Shown piece after piece: positions 57,325-64,000 of a stretch of 64,000 nt of DNA. Source of the stretch: Proteobacteria bacterium UBA4457 (GTDB lineage Bacteria > Pseudomonadota > Gammaproteobacteria > Ga0077536); NCBI GenBank assembly GCA_002390205.1, contig DGOV01000074.1, forward strand, positions 1 to 64,000, written 5' to 3'. Each line of letters begins with the position of its first letter. The first letter of the stretch is position 1. Made by a program: the position numbers and the translations under genes. Under the pieces are notes generated by a model. That model ran no database searches. It worked only from the letters and a program-made list of their open reading frames with translations, and was not told the DNA's origin.

Positions 57325-57963
57325 ATGAACACACAAAACGAAATCTGCAAAGTTTGCGACGAGATCAAGGCGCTCCTGCTTGAGAAAAACCTTAAGTATG
57401 GTGACTCTGCTATCAATCCTCAGAGGGTTTTCAGTAGAGCTAGCTCTGTCGAGCAATTGAACGTCAGGATTGACGATAAGCTGTCCCGCATCAAGGAGTC
57501 AGGTACGATAAGCGTAGACGAAGACACCTTGCAAGACCTAATAGGATATCTAGTGCTTTTGAGGATTGCTACGTCACAGAGAGAAAAGCTAATCCCTTTT
57601 GCCACTACTTACGAAGATTTCCTTGAGGATCGGATTCTGTCCGCTATGGTGGATGATGATTTTGTTGATGGACATTCTTGGGATTATGATTGGACGTCTG
57701 ACGAGGACATCGAGACACCTTGGGATACACTCTCGCCTAATGAGAATCCTCCTGAAGGGCGTTCAACCTTTAGCAAGGACAAATCCCCATGGGACCCCAA
57801 TCTAGGTCCTACGGAGCCTCTATTAGAGGACTCAGAAGTGTCTGAAGCTATCGATCTAAAGCCTCTAAGCTTTTACACTGAAAACGAAATAGTCTCTATC
57901 ATCGCTAAAGGAGAATCCGTAATTGGTATCAAAAAAGACGGTTCAACTTTTCTTCTTAATTAA
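57325..57963 (+). CDS. Nmad1/DUF1599-like protein
   Basis: 212 residues. The first 80 residues match the DUF1599 (nucleotide modification associated domain 1) pattern: KNLKYGDSAINPQRVFS, RIDDKLSRI, and EDTLQDLIGYLVLL. This family has been linked to modified-base pathways and is distantly related to nucleotide pyrophosphohydrolases, so its substrate cannot be read from sequence. The rest is acidic and low complexity, with a small C-terminal unit. AAAGGA precedes the ATG. Confidence 0.65.
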   Translation: MNTQNEICKVCDEIKALLLEKNLKYGDSAINPQRVFSRASSVEQLNVRIDDKLSRIKESGTISVDEDTLQDLIGYLVLLRIATSQREKLIPFATTYEDFLEDRILSAMVDDDFVDGHSWDYDWTSDEDIETPWDTLSPNENPPEGRSTFSKDKSPWDPNLGPTEPLLEDSEVSEAIDLKPLSFYTENEIVSIIAKGESVIGIKKDGSTFLLN

Positions 57964-58356
57964 ATGACGAAACCTTTAGCAGAAATTGCTATTCAAATGC
58001 CTCTTTTCTCGAAGGCTCGACCAAGAGTCACCTCAAGAGGAACCTTCATGCCAAAGGAGTACAAGCAAAAGCAAAAAGAAATGCGTCGTCAGATTCAAGA
58101 GCAGTATTCTGGCGAGCCCTTCTCGGGACCCTTGAAGCTTGAAATTGAATTAAGAGGTGAAGGCCGTGGAGACATCGACAATATGATTGGAGCTTTTTTC
58201 GATACAGCGAATAAGATTTTGTGGACTGACGATCGAGTCTCAATAATTCCTGAAGTTTGTGTCTCGTGGTCAAGAGCTAAAAAGAATGAATCTTCATGGC
58301 TTATTAAGATTTACGAATCCAACGATAAAGATATATACAGATTGCCCTTGTCCTGA
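57964..58356 (+). CDS. RusA-like Holliday junction resolvase
   Basis: 130 residues starting immediately after the previous stop. It follows the RusA pattern: KARPRVTSRGTFMPKEYKQK, then RGDIDNMIGAFFDTANKILW with Asp70 and Asp72, then TDDRVS (Asp89, Asp90). These acidic residues bind the metal that cuts Holliday junctions. It would resolve branches before packaging. Confidence 0.8.
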   Translation: MTKPLAEIAIQMPLFSKARPRVTSRGTFMPKEYKQKQKEMRRQIQEQYSGEPFSGPLKLEIELRGEGRGDIDNMIGAFFDTANKILWTDDRVSIIPEVCVSWSRAKKNESSWLIKIYESNDKDIYRLPLS

Positions 58357-58362
58357 TACACT
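58354..58362 (+). promoter_or_regulatory. Early extended -10, TG-A-TACACT
   Basis: Overlaps the resolvase stop and lies 22 nt before ATG 58385. Same hexamer as the ssb promoter, followed by GAAAAGGG. Confidence 0.6.
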
Positions 58363-58384
58363 GAAAAGGGTCAGAGCATAACCT

Positions 58385-59224
58385 ATGGCAGAAGTCGTCT
58401 ACAATCAAAACGAGTTTGACTATCGCCGAGAAGAAGGCGTGAATCAGTCTAGTCTCAAAAAAATCCTAGACAGCCCGGCACATTTCCAAGCCGCCTTGAA
58501 GTCTCGAATAATCCCTACTCCTGCGATGGAGATGGGAACGGCTCTTCACTGTTTATCTCTTGACGGAGAAGACGCTTTCAATGCTCAATACATAAAGAAG
58601 CCTGATGGCATAAAGCTAAACACCAAAGAAGGCAGGGAATGGAAAGAAGGGGTGGGCCGCAAGAAAATTCTTGCAGTAGGGGGCAAAGATGATCCGTGGG
58701 GGAGCGTCCAAGGGATGGCTAGTTCTCTTTCTCGTCTTGAGTACTACAACAACACTGGTCCTGAATATATCAAGCGGAATGAGGTGTCGATTTACTGGGA
58801 ATGGGAAGGTGTCAAGTGTAAAGCTCGCCTAGATAGCGTACTAGTAGACGAAGGCATTGTTATCGACCTAAAGACTACCGACAGTGTAGACGTTGACCTG
58901 TTTACTAAAAAAGTCTTGGGGCTTGGATACGACTTTCAGGCTGCTTACTATGCCAAAGCAGCTCAAATGGCTTACGGAAGATCATTCAAGTTTATTTTCG
59001 CTTGCATAGAGCGGAGAGATCCCTTTTCTGTTGACCTGTTCGAGGTGGACGAGGAGATGATGGCAGAGGCTACTGCAAAATGCATAGCTGCGTTGCGCCT
59101 TTACAAGACTTGCTCCTCTTTGGGAAATTGGTCCAATAGAGAGCCCAGGATGTACAGTCTTTCCTATCCTTCCTGGTACAAGCCTTACGGCTCACAGGAA
59201 GAACCTGTAGAAGACGTGTTTTAA
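58385..59224 (+). CDS. PD-(D/E)XK exonuclease (RecE/DUF3799-like)
   Basis: 279 residues. N-terminal VNQSSLKKILDSPAHF and MGTALHCL are family marks. The catalytic core is CKARLDSVL, then VIDLKTTD, and GYDFQAAYYAKAA, giving the Asp, Asp-X-Lys and Gln-Tyr of the fold. It probably resects DNA ends for the annealing protein at 54435, as Exo/RecE partners do. Confidence 0.8.
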   Translation: MAEVVYNQNEFDYRREEGVNQSSLKKILDSPAHFQAALKSRIIPTPAMEMGTALHCLSLDGEDAFNAQYIKKPDGIKLNTKEGREWKEGVGRKKILAVGGKDDPWGSVQGMASSLSRLEYYNNTGPEYIKRNEVSIYWEWEGVKCKARLDSVLVDEGIVIDLKTTDSVDVDLFTKKVLGLGYDFQAAYYAKAAQMAYGRSFKFIFACIERRDPFSVDLFEVDEEMMAEATAKCIAALRLYKTCSSLGNWSNREPRMYSLSYPSWYKPYGSQEEPVEDVF

Positions 59225-59236
59225 TTAAGATGCTAG

Positions 59237-59245
59237 TGCTAAAAT
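59237..59245 (+). promoter_or_regulatory. Early extended -10, TG-C-TAAAAT
   Basis: 22 nt before the thyX ATG. Same core as at 56562. Confidence 0.6.
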
Positions 59246-59267
59246 CAAAATCATCATTCCTGGATTC

Positions 59268-59996
59268 ATGAACGCAGAGACTCATTCCGTCAAGCTGATC
59301 AGCGTGTCACGCCTTGCTGATCACGATTTAATCGACCTTTTAGAGAACGCTCGATGTCATTACAAAGAAGACGTTGAAGAGCTAGCTGAGTCCGAGTTCA
59401 TTACAACCTATTGTGCTCGTGTCTCTAATCCTAAAAATCAAGAAAACACGAAAACAGCTCCTCGGCTCTTGCGTTATCTGATGAAGCACAAACATTGGTC
59501 GCCTTTTGAAATGGCTAATATGGTTGTGGAAATCGATACGACTAGGGCAATTGCAGCTCAGATATTGCGTCACAGGAGCTTTTCATTCCAAGAATTCAGT
59601 CAGCGTTACAGCGATGTCTCTGACTTGCCATCCATAGGACTTCCTCTTCTCCGCACTCAAGACGCAAAGAACAAACAAGCAAGTCACGATGATTTGTCCC
59701 CAGAGCTGAAAGCTCGCTATGAAGGATACATTCAAGATCTTTATGCTGGAGCGACGGATCTTTATCACAACATGCTTAGCAATGGTGTCGCAAAAGAATG
59801 TGCAAGATCAATCCTACCTCTTGGCACGCCTACTCGATTGCTAATGAATGGAACACTCCGCAGTTGGCTGCATTTTATACAAATCAGAAGCGGAGAGGAG
59901 ACTCAATTGGAACATCGGATGATAGCTTTAGAGATTAAGGAAATCTTTAGAAAAGAGTTTCCAGTGATATATGAGGCAGCTTTTCCGGTATACTGA
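59268..59996 (+). CDS. thyX: Flavin-dependent thymidylate synthase
   Basis: 242 residues. It contains the ThyX signature RHRSFSFQEFSQRY (residues 101-114), which binds FAD and dUMP. Other family features are RLLRYLMKHKHWSPFE and a C-terminal region RSWLHFIQIR. It makes dTMP for phage DNA from dUMP with methylene-tetrahydrofolate. Phages with AT-poor to moderate hosts use it to boost nucleotide supply. Confidence 0.9.
   Translation: MNAETHSVKLISVSRLADHDLIDLLENARCHYKEDVEELAESEFITTYCARVSNPKNQENTKTAPRLLRYLMKHKHWSPFEMANMVVEIDTTRAIAAQILRHRSFSFQEFSQRYSDVSDLPSIGLPLLRTQDAKNKQASHDDLSPELKARYEGYIQDLYAGATDLYHNMLSNGVAKECARSILPLGTPTRLLMNGTLRSWLHFIQIRSGEETQLEHRMIALEIKEIFRKEFPVIYEAAFPVY
59987..59996 (+). promoter_or_regulatory. 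Possible late promoter-like element GGTATACTGA
   Basis: Variant element with a TATACT core at the thyX 3' end, 65 nt before ATG 60062. It may start the transcript for 60062, psbA and hli. Confidence 0.4.
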
Positions 59997-60061
59997 TTAC
60001 TGGGTGTTTCGTAATCAACACTTTGCGACTTCACTCTTGACGTTCTTTTCTTGAAAATTAC

Positions 60062-60418
60062 ATGAAATCGATTATCGCTGCAAGCGCTCTTCTCGCTTCT
60101 GGCTCAGCTGCTCTTGCCGGCCCTTATGTTAGAGGGGAGGTAGAATTTAGAGGTATTGACAACGATTATGGCAGTACAAAGACCCAGGCTCGTGTAGGCT
60201 ACGAATACGACAAATCGAGCAAAGTGGCTCCTTACGTTGAGATCGGTGGAGGTGTCATTGCGCCTGACAGAGAAAGTAGCCAAGGTCTTTTTGCTGTTGA
60301 AACCGGTCTAAAAGTAAACTTGACAGACAAGCTTACTGCCAAGGCTTCTGCTGAAAATCTACGCTATGATGACAGCAATAGGTGGAAGGTGAAACTCGGG
60401 GCTAAATACGCATTTTAA
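60062..60418 (+). CDS. Secreted outer-membrane beta-barrel-like protein
   Basis: 118 residues. A signal peptide (MKSIIAASALLASGSAALAG) has an Ala-X-Ala cleavage site near residue 19. The mature part is a set of alternating strands (YVRGEVEFRGIDNDYG, ARVGYEYDKSS, VAPYVEIGGGV and a final WKVKLGAKYAF with C-terminal Phe). These are marks of a small outer-membrane barrel. It could alter the host surface, for example to block superinfection; that is inference. Confidence 0.65.
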   Translation: MKSIIAASALLASGSAALAGPYVRGEVEFRGIDNDYGSTKTQARVGYEYDKSSKVAPYVEIGGGVIAPDRESSQGLFAVETGLKVNLTDKLTAKASAENLRYDDSNRWKVKLGAKYAF

Positions 60419-60419
60419 A

Positions 60420-60459
60420 AGCTGAATAGATCAAGGCGGGTGCAATTCCCGCTACAGCT
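60420..60459 (+). ncRNA. Structured psbA leader, PhotoRC-type candidate
   Basis: GCGGG (60436-60440) and CCCGC (60448-60452) enclose TGCAATT. An outer stem AGCTG/CAGCT (60420-60424, 60455-60459) closes it. It lies 66 nt upstream of psbA. PhotoRC RNA motifs are known upstream of psbA in marine cyanobacterial and phage sequences. I cannot compare it to the published consensus here. The loop also looks like a tRNA T-arm with one change. Confidence 0.5.
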
Positions 60460-60525
60460 ATTAGACAGCCAAGTCTTAAAACTGGTCTTATTTAATCGCT
60501 TCAAAAAACATGCATTTTTACTCTC

Positions 60526-61605
60526 ATGATCGCTTCATCTCAGTTACAACAACAAAAGGCAGGCTGGCAGCAGTTCTGTGAGTGGGTCACCTCCACTAAC
60601 AATCGTCTTTATGTCGGTTGGTTCGGTGTGTTGATGATCCCCACACTGCTTGCCGCTACCACTTGCTTCATCGTTGCTTTTATCGCCGCACCTCCGGTTG
60701 ATATCGACGGCATCCGCGAACCTGTTGCAGGAGCTTTACTCTATGGAAACAACATCATCTCAGGTGCGGTCGTACCTAGCAGCAATGCAATTGGTCTACA
60801 TCTCTACCCCATCTGGGAGGCAGCAAGCCTCGATGAGTGGCTCTACAACGGGGGACCTTTCCAGCTTATTGTCTTCCATTTCCTTATCGGTATCTGGTCT
60901 TACATGGGACGAGAATGGGAACTTAGTTATCGACTAGGTATGCGCCCTTGGATCTGTGTCGCTTATTCAGCGCCAGTGGCTGCAGCTTCTGCAGTATTTC
61001 TCGTCTATCCCTTCGGGCAAGGTTCATTCTCTGATGCAATGCCACTCGGAATCAGCGGAACATTCAACTACATGCTTGTTTTCCAAGCAGAGCATAATAT
61101 CCTCATGCACCCGTTTCATATGCTGGGTGTCGCCGGTATCTTTGGCGGTAGTCTTTTTTCTGCTATGCACGGAAGCTTGGTTACAAGCTCACTCGTTCGC
61201 GAGACAACCGAAACAGTATCTCAAAACTATGGCTACAAGTTTGGCCAAGAGGAAGAAACGTATAACATTGTGGCTGCTCATGGCTACTTTGGTCGCCTTA
61301 TCTTTCAGTACGCTTCCTTTAATAATAGCCGTAGCCTGCACTTCTTTCTCGCTGCCTGGCCTGTGGTTGGTATCTGGTTTACTGCTTTAGGTGTCAGTAC
61401 AATGGCCTTTAATCTCAATGGATTCAACTTCAACCAATCGATCGTCGGCTCTCAAGGACGTGTCATCAACACCTGGGCGGACGTCCTTAACCGAGCAGGA
61501 CTCGGAATGGAGGTCATGCACGAAAGGAATGCACACAACTTCCCACTCGATCTTGCGTCATCTAGCACCACACCTGTGGCCTTAACCGCGCCTTTAATCG
61601 GATGA
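60526..61605 (+). CDS. psbA: Photosystem II reaction centre protein D1
   Basis: 359 residues, full length. Key residues are at standard positions: Tyr161 (YZ), His118, Asp170, Glu189, His190, His198, His215 and His272, Ser264, and the Mn-cluster C-terminus [13 protein letters not shown] with Asp342 and Ala344. A 15-residue extension follows Ala344, as processed by CtpA. Residue 130 is Glu, the high-light type. The protein would replace damaged host D1 so that photosynthesis continues during infection. It overlaps hli by 4 nt. Confidence 0.98.
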   Translation: MIASSQLQQQKAGWQQFCEWVTSTNNRLYVGWFGVLMIPTLLAATTCFIVAFIAAPPVDIDGIREPVAGALLYGNNIISGAVVPSSNAIGLHLYPIWEAASLDEWLYNGGPFQLIVFHFLIGIWSYMGREWELSYRLGMRPWICVAYSAPVAAASAVFLVYPFGQGSFSDAMPLGISGTFNYMLVFQAEHNILMHPFHMLGVAGIFGGSLFSAMHGSLVTSSLVRETTETVSQNYGYKFGQEEETYNIVAAHGYFGRLIFQYASFNNSRSLHFFLAAWPVVGIWFTALGVSTMAFNLNGFNFNQSIVGSQGRVINTWADVLNRAGLGMEVMHERNAHNFPLDLASSSTTPVALTAPLIG

Positions 61606-61820
61606 CTATTGTCAAAGAAGATGGTGGAAGGTTAAACACTTACGCTGTCGAACCTATCATGTATTATGACCAAGCAACCAAGGACGAACTTATGAGCGAC
61701 AACTACGAAAGCCACAACACCAAAGCAGAACGCCTTAACGGTCGACTAGCTATGCTGGGATTCATTGCAGCCATCGGAGCTTATGCCCTCACTGGCCAAA
61801 TTATTCCAGGAGTCTTCTAA
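61602..61820 (+). CDS. hli: High-light-inducible protein
   Basis: 72 residues starting on an ATGA overlap with psbA, so translation is coupled. One membrane helix carries the Hlip signature: [20 protein letters not shown], where Glu, Asn and Arg bind chlorophyll. The N-terminal 40 residues are polar. Hlips protect photosystem II by quenching or binding free chlorophyll. It pairs naturally with the phage D1. Confidence 0.95.
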   Translation: MTIVKEDGGRLNTYAVEPIMYYDQATKDELMSDNYESHNTKAERLNGRLAMLGFIAAIGAYALTGQIIPGVF

Positions 61821-61826
61821 GGCATG

Positions 61827-61874
61827 TAGTCAATAACTCCGAATTCCCTATAAGAACTTTGGAGTTATTGGCTA
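61827..61874 (+). terminator. Long hairpin after psbA-hli
   Basis: TAGTCAATAACTCC (61827-61840) pairs with GGAGTTATTGGCTA (61861-61874), 14 bp with one G-T, loop 20 nt. No T run follows, so it may be a processing or 3' stabilising structure rather than a simple terminator. Confidence 0.6.
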
Positions 61875-61891
61875 CCGACTTACCCGCTAAT

Positions 61892-61922
61892 TGTCTCCTA
61901 ATTATCTCTTGATTGGGAGACA
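61892..61922 (+). repeat. Second inverted repeat before terminase
   Basis: TGTCTCC (61892-61898) and GGAGACA (61916-61922), 17 nt loop. It lies between the psbA-hli hairpin and the terminase genes and may regulate or terminate. Confidence 0.45.
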
Positions 61923-61954
61923 TAAACAAGTTAACCCACATGAGGTCTTTTTTT

Positions 61955-62620
61955 ATGGCTCGGCATACTACAGCGACGAGATGTCAGGCCATGACTGCAG
62001 AGTTTAAGGAAGCGAAGCCTCCATACAATCCAGGTCCTATTTGGACTTTTCAACGAGGTTATAAGGTTAACGAAGCTGGCCGACACGAAAACGAAGAGCA
62101 ATATAGAGCTTTTCAGTTTTACCTCAACAGTGGAGGAAGTCGCACCTTAGAAAGTACTGCTGAGTTTTCTAGCCGTCAAGCCGAGACTGTTTCAGCTTGG
62201 GGTAAAAAATACAAATGGGACAGGCGGTGTGCAGCATATGACAGAAAGCAAATGGCAATAACATTTAAAGAAGCTAATAAGATAGAGCGAGGTCAGCAAC
62301 GAAAAGCTATCCAAGAATTTAGAGTTGCTAATGAAGAGCAAGCCCGTCAGATGATGGATGTATCCTCGGACTTAATGGCAATTATCCAGTCACGTATAGC
62401 TAAAGCACAAGCAGAAGGAGAAGACATTCCGATGGCCCTAGTTTCTGGCCTGATCAGGGCTGCAGCAAACATTTCCGACTCTGGTCGTCAATCTTGGGCC
62501 ACTTCTCTTGGTATCAGTCAGCTGATGGAGGTTGTAGATCAAGAGCTAGAGGAAGTCCAAGTCGAAATCCTTGAAGACTCAAAAGATGAAGCTTACGAAA
62601 TCCCACTGGATGAAGACTGA
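61955..62620 (+). CDS. Terminase small subunit
   Basis: 221 residues from ATG 61955, supported by GAGG 9 nt upstream. Starts at 61940 or 61913 are possible. The N-terminal part has a helix-turn-helix plan then a typical segment: LESTAEFSSRQAETVSAWGK and KYKWDRRCAAYDR. The C-terminal half is helical and oligomer-like. Its stop overlaps the large-subunit ATG (TGATG), the usual arrangement. It would recognise the packaging site. Confidence 0.75.
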   Translation: MARHTTATRCQAMTAEFKEAKPPYNPGPIWTFQRGYKVNEAGRHENEEQYRAFQFYLNSGGSRTLESTAEFSSRQAETVSAWGKKYKWDRRCAAYDRKQMAITFKEANKIERGQQRKAIQEFRVANEEQARQMMDVSSDLMAIIQSRIAKAQAEGEDIPMALVSGLIRAAANISDSGRQSWATSLGISQLMEVVDQELEEVQVEILEDSKDEAYEIPLDED

Positions 62621-64000
62621 TGTCAAGTAAATTAGGCAACGACTTTCTTGATTACGCTGCTTCTGATCAAGACCTGATTAAAGAAGTTAAGCGTAAAAAA
62701 TCAACAAAATCAGCCGATCGAGTCATTTTGTGGAAGTTCATCCGCAAAGTGCTTCCTCAATACAAATTTTACAAATTTCATGCTAAAGTCATTGAACAGC
62801 TCCAAAGAGTTATTGATGGACAATGCAATCGACTCATACTTCAAGTCCCGCCGCGACATGGAAAGAGCCTCCTTGCATCGCAACTACTTCCTGCTGCTTA
62901 CCTTCTTGCTCATCCCGACCGTTATGTGGGTATCAGTTCTTACTCCTCAGAGCTTGCCGAAGGGTTCTCCCGCAAGGCAAGGGGGTATTTCAAGGAAGGT
63001 GGAGGATTACTGAGTGAAGACAGTAAGGCCGTCAATGCTTGGGGGACACAAGGAGGAGGAGGCCTTTGGGCTGCAGGCGTCGGAGGCGCTGTAACTGGCC
63101 GTTCTGGGCATCTTCTCATTGTAGATGATCCAGTAAAAAACAGAGAGGATGCTGAATCTTCCAGGATAATGGAAAAGTTAAACGATTGGTACACCTCAAC
63201 ACTTTATACTCGCCTTGAGCCTAAAGTGGGCGCTATCGTGGTAATTCAAACTCGTTGGTCTGAGAATGATATGATTGGGAGACTTTTAGAGAATGAGCAA
63301 AATGTTTCAGAAAAAGGTCGTGAGAACTGGACGATTGTAGATTTGCCGGCAATTTTTGAAGAAGCCGGCGATCGTCCCAAGCTTCCTGAGCATTGCAAGG
63401 TAGTAGAAGATTGGAGAGAGGAAATTGGTTCTGCCTTGTGCCCTCAAAGGTACGGGAAGGAGGATTTAGAAAGAATTAGAGAAGCAATTGGATCAAGAGA
63501 TTTTGCATCTTTGTATCAACAAAGACCAGCTCCAGAGAGTGGCAACATGTTTGCTCCAAATTGGTGGCAATTTTACGGGATGGACACCCCCCTTCCTGAT
63601 TTTTCTAGAGTAATGCTGTCGGTTGACTGTACTTTTACAGACGCAAAGAAAAGCGATTACGTAGTAGGGGTTGTTGTAGCTCAAGCCGGTTCACAATTTT
63701 ATGTCATGGATTTAGTTAGAGAGAAGTTAGACGTAATAGGCACTATGGCTATGATTGCCAGACTTTATAAACGACATCAACTACAAGGCACAGTAATAGA
63801 GCTTGCGGCATCTGGTTATGCTGTCTATCAAATGCTAAGCAAAAAAGTCCCGGGACTGATTGGCGTGAAGCCCGAAAAATCCAAAATAGCCCGAGCTTCA
63901 GCTATAGTGCCAATGATAGAAGCTGGTAACGTATATCTGCCGGCCTCAGCTCCTTGGCTCGACTCCTTCATCTCTGAGTTTAGTTTATTTCCCGCATCCA
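62620..64000 (+). CDS. Terminase large subunit (partial, runs off the right edge)
   Basis: 460 residues visible from ATG 62620; the 3' end is beyond the window. ATPase: Walker A PPRHGKS (77-83) and Walker B LLIVDDP with Asp169-Asp170. The nuclease domain begins at SVDCTF, Asp336, the first catalytic acid of the RNase H-like fold. It packages DNA into the prohead and cuts it. Portal would be expected just downstream. Confidence 0.9.
   Translation, partial: MSSKLGNDFLDYAASDQDLIKEVKRKKSTKSADRVILWKFIRKVLPQYKFYKFHAKVIEQLQRVIDGQCNRLILQVPPRHGKSLLASQLLPAAYLLAHPDRYVGISSYSSELAEGFSRKARGYFKEGGGLLSEDSKAVNAWGTQGGGGLWAAGVGGAVTGRSGHLLIVDDPVKNREDAESSRIMEKLNDWYTSTLYTRLEPKVGAIVVIQTRWSENDMIGRLLENEQNVSEKGRENWTIVDLPAIFEEAGDRPKLPEHCKVVEDWREEIGSALCPQRYGKEDLERIREAIGSRDFASLYQQRPAPESGNMFAPNWWQFYGMDTPLPDFSRVMLSVDCTFTDAKKSDYVVGVVVAQAGSQFYVMDLVREKLDVIGTMAMIARLYKRHQLQGTVIELAASGYAVYQMLSKKVPGLIGVKPEKSKIARASAIVPMIEAGNVYLPASAPWLDSFISEFSLFPAS

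Noticed and set aside
60420..60459. Possible tRNA or attachment-site remnant, because of the T-arm-like loop
   Set aside because: No D- or anticodon arm can be formed within tRNA length without entering the upstream gene, and no integrase was found.
60956..61390. Plus-strand frame of 144 codons inside psbA
   Set aside because: It lies in another frame of an intact D1 gene with all functional residues; the Ser-rich translation is an artefact.

Overview
The window is a 64 kb piece of a tailed-phage genome from a virus that infects marine-type cyanobacteria. The host call rests on a complete psbA (photosystem II D1) overlapping a high-light-inducible (hli) gene, and on many structural and small-protein families familiar from cyanophages. 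The virion genes are an HK97-type capsid protein, a gp10-like joining protein, a frameshifted tail-chaperone pair, one tail tube, a tape measure and a GH24 endolysin. No tail sheath is seen, so a long non-contractile (siphovirus-like) tail is the best inference. The window shows no integrase, tRNA gene or CRISPR array. Terminase large subunit runs off the right edge, and portal, protease and DNA polymerase are not in view, so the window is an incomplete and probably arbitrarily cut genome.

Layout. 1-1012: a regulatory-looking stretch with phased CKTAACA repeats around two small minus-strand genes. 1057-6396: head-tail joining genes, tail chaperone (G/GT) with a -1 slippery site, a minus-strand HNH endonuclease, tail terminator candidate, tail tube and an in-frame downstream beta-rich domain. 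6496-36010: tape measure, hub-like protein and about 24 kb of very large adhesion/fibre proteins with LamG-like, cupredoxin-like and W-D-G repeat modules. 36025-38285: Cys-rich protein, scaffold and major capsid protein, oddly placed inside the tail/fibre block. 38385-45751: small virion proteins and three more fibres. 45756-48723: small proteins, including five consecutive Lys-rich ones. 48728-50833: minus-strand trio, then a two-domain endolysin. 50834-53897 (minus): DnaB-like helicase and initiator. 54139-59996 (plus): annealing protein, sigma factor, SSB, Nmad1-like protein, RusA, PD-(D/E)XK nuclease and ThyX. 60062-61820: a secreted beta-barrel-like protein, a structured leader, psbA and hli. 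61955-64000: terminase small and large subunits.

How it works together. Two promoter-like sequence classes divide the window. Early/replication genes are preceded by an extended -10 of the form TGnTAnnnT. Structural and lysis genes are preceded by a different element, GGnAnnCTAR, usually about 20-30 nt before the start codon. A phage sigma factor encoded at 55244 is the natural candidate to read the second class. This two-class promoter system, the phased repeats near the left end, and a fibre protein carrying a complete type-1 copper ligand set are the most novel observations. Start codons were revised where a ribosome binding site or the promoter-like element decides them. All family calls come from reading motifs, not from database searches.
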